NCBI GenBank assembly: GCA_008501655.1
Contig: QQUK01000011.1
Location: 1 to 7,388 of the forward strand
Length of the DNA: 7,388 nt
DNA from: Calditrichota bacterium
GTDB taxonomy: Bacteria; Zixibacteria; MSB-5A5; GN15; FEB-12
Reading direction: 5' to 3'
This document shows positions 6,007-7,388 of this stretch, one piece after another. Each line of letters opens with the position of its first letter. Within the stretch, counting starts at the first letter, position 1. The notes beneath the pieces are model-generated. The model made no database searches, was not told the origin of the DNA, and saw only the letters and a list, made by a program, of their open reading frames with translations. A program made the translations under genes and the position numbers.

Positions 6007-7010
6007 GTATAGAGACAACCCAGGAAATAGCTATCTCTCAGGAAGATTATGAACTTATTCGCGATTATATACATGAAAAATGCGGGATATATTTTGCTGA
6101 CAATAAAATGTATCTGGTAAAAAACAGATTATCAAAACGCATGCACGAACTGGGGATTAAGAATTATCGTGACTATTTTTATCATGTGAAATATGATACT
6201 ACACAGAAAGAATTTGCACAACTCATGAATGTGATAACTACCAATGAAACCAGTTTTTTTAGAAACGAACCACAACTGCTGTCCTTTGCTGAGGAAGCTC
6301 TCCCTTTAACACTTAAAGAAAAAGCAAAAAGCGGAAAAAAAACGATTAAGATATGGTCTGCCGGCTGTTCCACAGGCGAAGAGCCTTATACGCTTGCTAT
6401 AATATTACTTGAGAAGCTACGGGAGATAAAAGACTGGAAAATAGAAATAATTGCAAATGATATATCAGAGCAGGTGTTGACAAGAGCAAGGACCGGTATT
6501 TACAGCGGTCAGACATTGAGAAATATGAAAAGCGACATACTGTTGAAATACTTCATTAAACAGGATGAAGAATATAGAGTCAAACCTGAAGTGAAATCAC
6601 TGATAAATTTTTCACACATGAACCTGAACGATATCCGGAGATCACTCTATCATAATAACTTTGATTATATATTCTGCCGGAATGTAATGATATATTTTTC
6701 AGAAGAAGTAAAAAAGACTTTAGTTAGAAATTTTTTCGATGCATTGAATCCTAAAGGCTACCTATATATCGGGCATGCTGAAACGCTGCACAATATATCG
6801 AAAGCGTTTAAACTCGTCTATTTTAAAAATGCATTGGTTTATCATAAAGAAGACGTGAATGCAGATTCGTCAAAAGAATCATCAGCTGGAATATCAATAA
6901 GACGACCTACATTTTTGACGAAAAATGAAGAAGACCCCGCTGCAGGAGCCTCTCGTGCTATTGATTTACTCAGTAAAATTAAGCAAACGCAGTCGGTAGG
7001 AACAAAATAA
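6003..7010 (+). CDS. cheR: CheR-type chemoreceptor glutamate methyltransferase
   Basis: CheR methylates glutamates of chemoreceptors using S-adenosylmethionine, for sensory adaptation. Residues about 13-66 match the N-terminal helical CheR domain. The catalytic domain shows NETSFFRN (81-88), the SAM-binding SAGCSTGEEPYT (119-130), AND (151-153, the acidic residue expected near the SAM ribose), FCRNVMIYF (224-232) and GHAE (257-260). At 335 residues it is about 50 longer than typical single-domain CheR. The extra C-terminus (about 283-335) is Ser/Lys-rich with a short helical stretch near 315-327, and has no TPR pattern. GAGGA (5994-5998) lies 4 bases before the ATG, and a small ORF ends on this start. 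No chemoreceptor, CheB or CheA is visible in the window, so its substrate is unknown. It probably belongs to a chemosensory set continuing to the right. Confidence 0.95.
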   Translation: MSIETTQEIAISQEDYELIRDYIHEKCGIYFADNKMYLVKNRLSKRMHELGIKNYRDYFYHVKYDTTQKEFAQLMNVITTNETSFFRNEPQLLSFAEEALPLTLKEKAKSGKKTIKIWSAGCSTGEEPYTLAIILLEKLREIKDWKIEIIANDISEQVLTRARTGIYSGQTLRNMKSDILLKYFIKQDEEYRVKPEVKSLINFSHMNLNDIRRSLYHNNFDYIFCRNVMIYFSEEVKKTLVRNFFDALNPKGYLYIGHAETLHNISKAFKLVYFKNALVYHKEDVNADSSKESSAGISIRRPTFLTKNEEDPAAGASRAIDLLSKIKQTQSVGTK

Positions 7011-7031
7011 TTTTTATACTCAGGATGAACA

Positions 7032-7388
7032 ATGTCAAAAACAATTTTAGTAGTTGATGATTCTCAGACAGTCGTTAAGTTCGTGAGTTTTTCTTTAAAG
7101 AATAAAGGATTTCACGTAATCACAGCCTGTGACGGCATGGATGCCGTAGAGAAAATTTCTAATGCGACTGAAGAGATTGGTTTGGTCATAACTGATTTAA
7201 ATATGCCGAACCTTGATGGGTATGGTTTAATTGACACGTTACGTCATAATGAACAGTACTCGCAAACACCGATTATCATATTGACATCAGAAGAAGCTGA
7301 TGAAGACAGGGAAAAAGGTATCCGGATAGGAGCAAACTCTTATTTGGTGAAACCATTGAAGTCTTCATTGCTCTTAGATGAAGTCTTT
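7032..7388 (+). CDS. CheY-like response regulator receiver, 3' truncated by window edge
   Basis: The first 119 residues are visible and form an almost complete receiver domain. Key residues are the acidic pair D9-D10 (LVVDDS), acceptor D55 (VITDLNMPNLDG), T85 (IILTSE) and K107 (LVKPL) after Y104. The VVDDSQT start and the EEADEDREKG stretch are typical of CheY-like receivers in CheA pathways. A Shine-Dalgarno AGGA (7022-7025) is 6 bases before the ATG, and the gene follows cheR by 21 bases. Whether an output domain follows is not visible. A stand-alone CheY is most likely because only about the last helix is missing. This is the third receiver in the cluster and is canonical. Confidence 0.92.
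   Translation, partial: MSKTILVVDDSQTVVKFVSFSLKNKGFHVITACDGMDAVEKISNATEEIGLVITDLNMPNLDGYGLIDTLRHNEQYSQTPIIILTSEEADEDREKGIRIGANSYLVKPLKSSLLLDEVF

Overview
This is a gene-dense bacterial window of AT-rich DNA. Every gene lies on the + strand and no gap exceeds about 70 bases. It opens with the 3' part of the housekeeping GTPase gene der (engA). A 68-base gap follows, and then what looks like one long operon that runs past the right edge. I cannot name the organism. Clear Shine-Dalgarno sites, low G+C, and the mix of partner-switching and chemosensory genes would fit a Gram-negative-type or candidate-phylum bacterium (for example FCB-group or spirochaete-like). That placement is a low-confidence inference.

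Layout: (1) 1-1001, Der, missing its N-terminal GTPase domain because of the window edge. (2) 1002-1069, a short intergenic region with a perfect 10-bp inverted repeat that overlaps a plausible sigma70-type promoter placed so close to the next ATG that the mRNA could be leaderless. (3) 1070-3158, a complete partner-switching set: a GAF-SpoIIE/PP2C phosphatase (RsbU/RsbP type), a GHKL serine kinase/anti-sigma-type protein (RsbW/SpoIIAB type) and a STAS antagonist (RsbV/SpoIIAA type). (4) 3186-5090, a 634-residue protein built almost wholly of HEAT-like repeats. (5) 5094-5949, two stand-alone receiver proteins whose genes overlap by 8 bases; the first is canonical and the second has lost active-site residues. 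(6) 5962-6006, a possible 14-codon leader ORF that overlaps the next start. (7) 6003-7010, a CheR-type methyltransferase. (8) 7032-7388, the start of a CheY-like receiver gene cut by the window edge.

How they may work together: in known partner-switching systems, a signal activates the PP2C phosphatase. It dephosphorylates the STAS protein, which then captures the kinase and releases whatever the kinase was holding. Here no sigma factor is adjacent. The module instead sits directly upstream of a HEAT scaffold, receivers and CheR, and the tight spacing suggests co-transcription. The inferred picture is a composite pathway in which a Ser-phosphorylation switch and a chemosensory (His-Asp plus methylation) pathway are made together, possibly with the HEAT protein as the physical link. 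I do not recall a described system with exactly this arrangement, but I could not search for one. No RNA genes, insertion sequences, CRISPR arrays or integration sites are visible.
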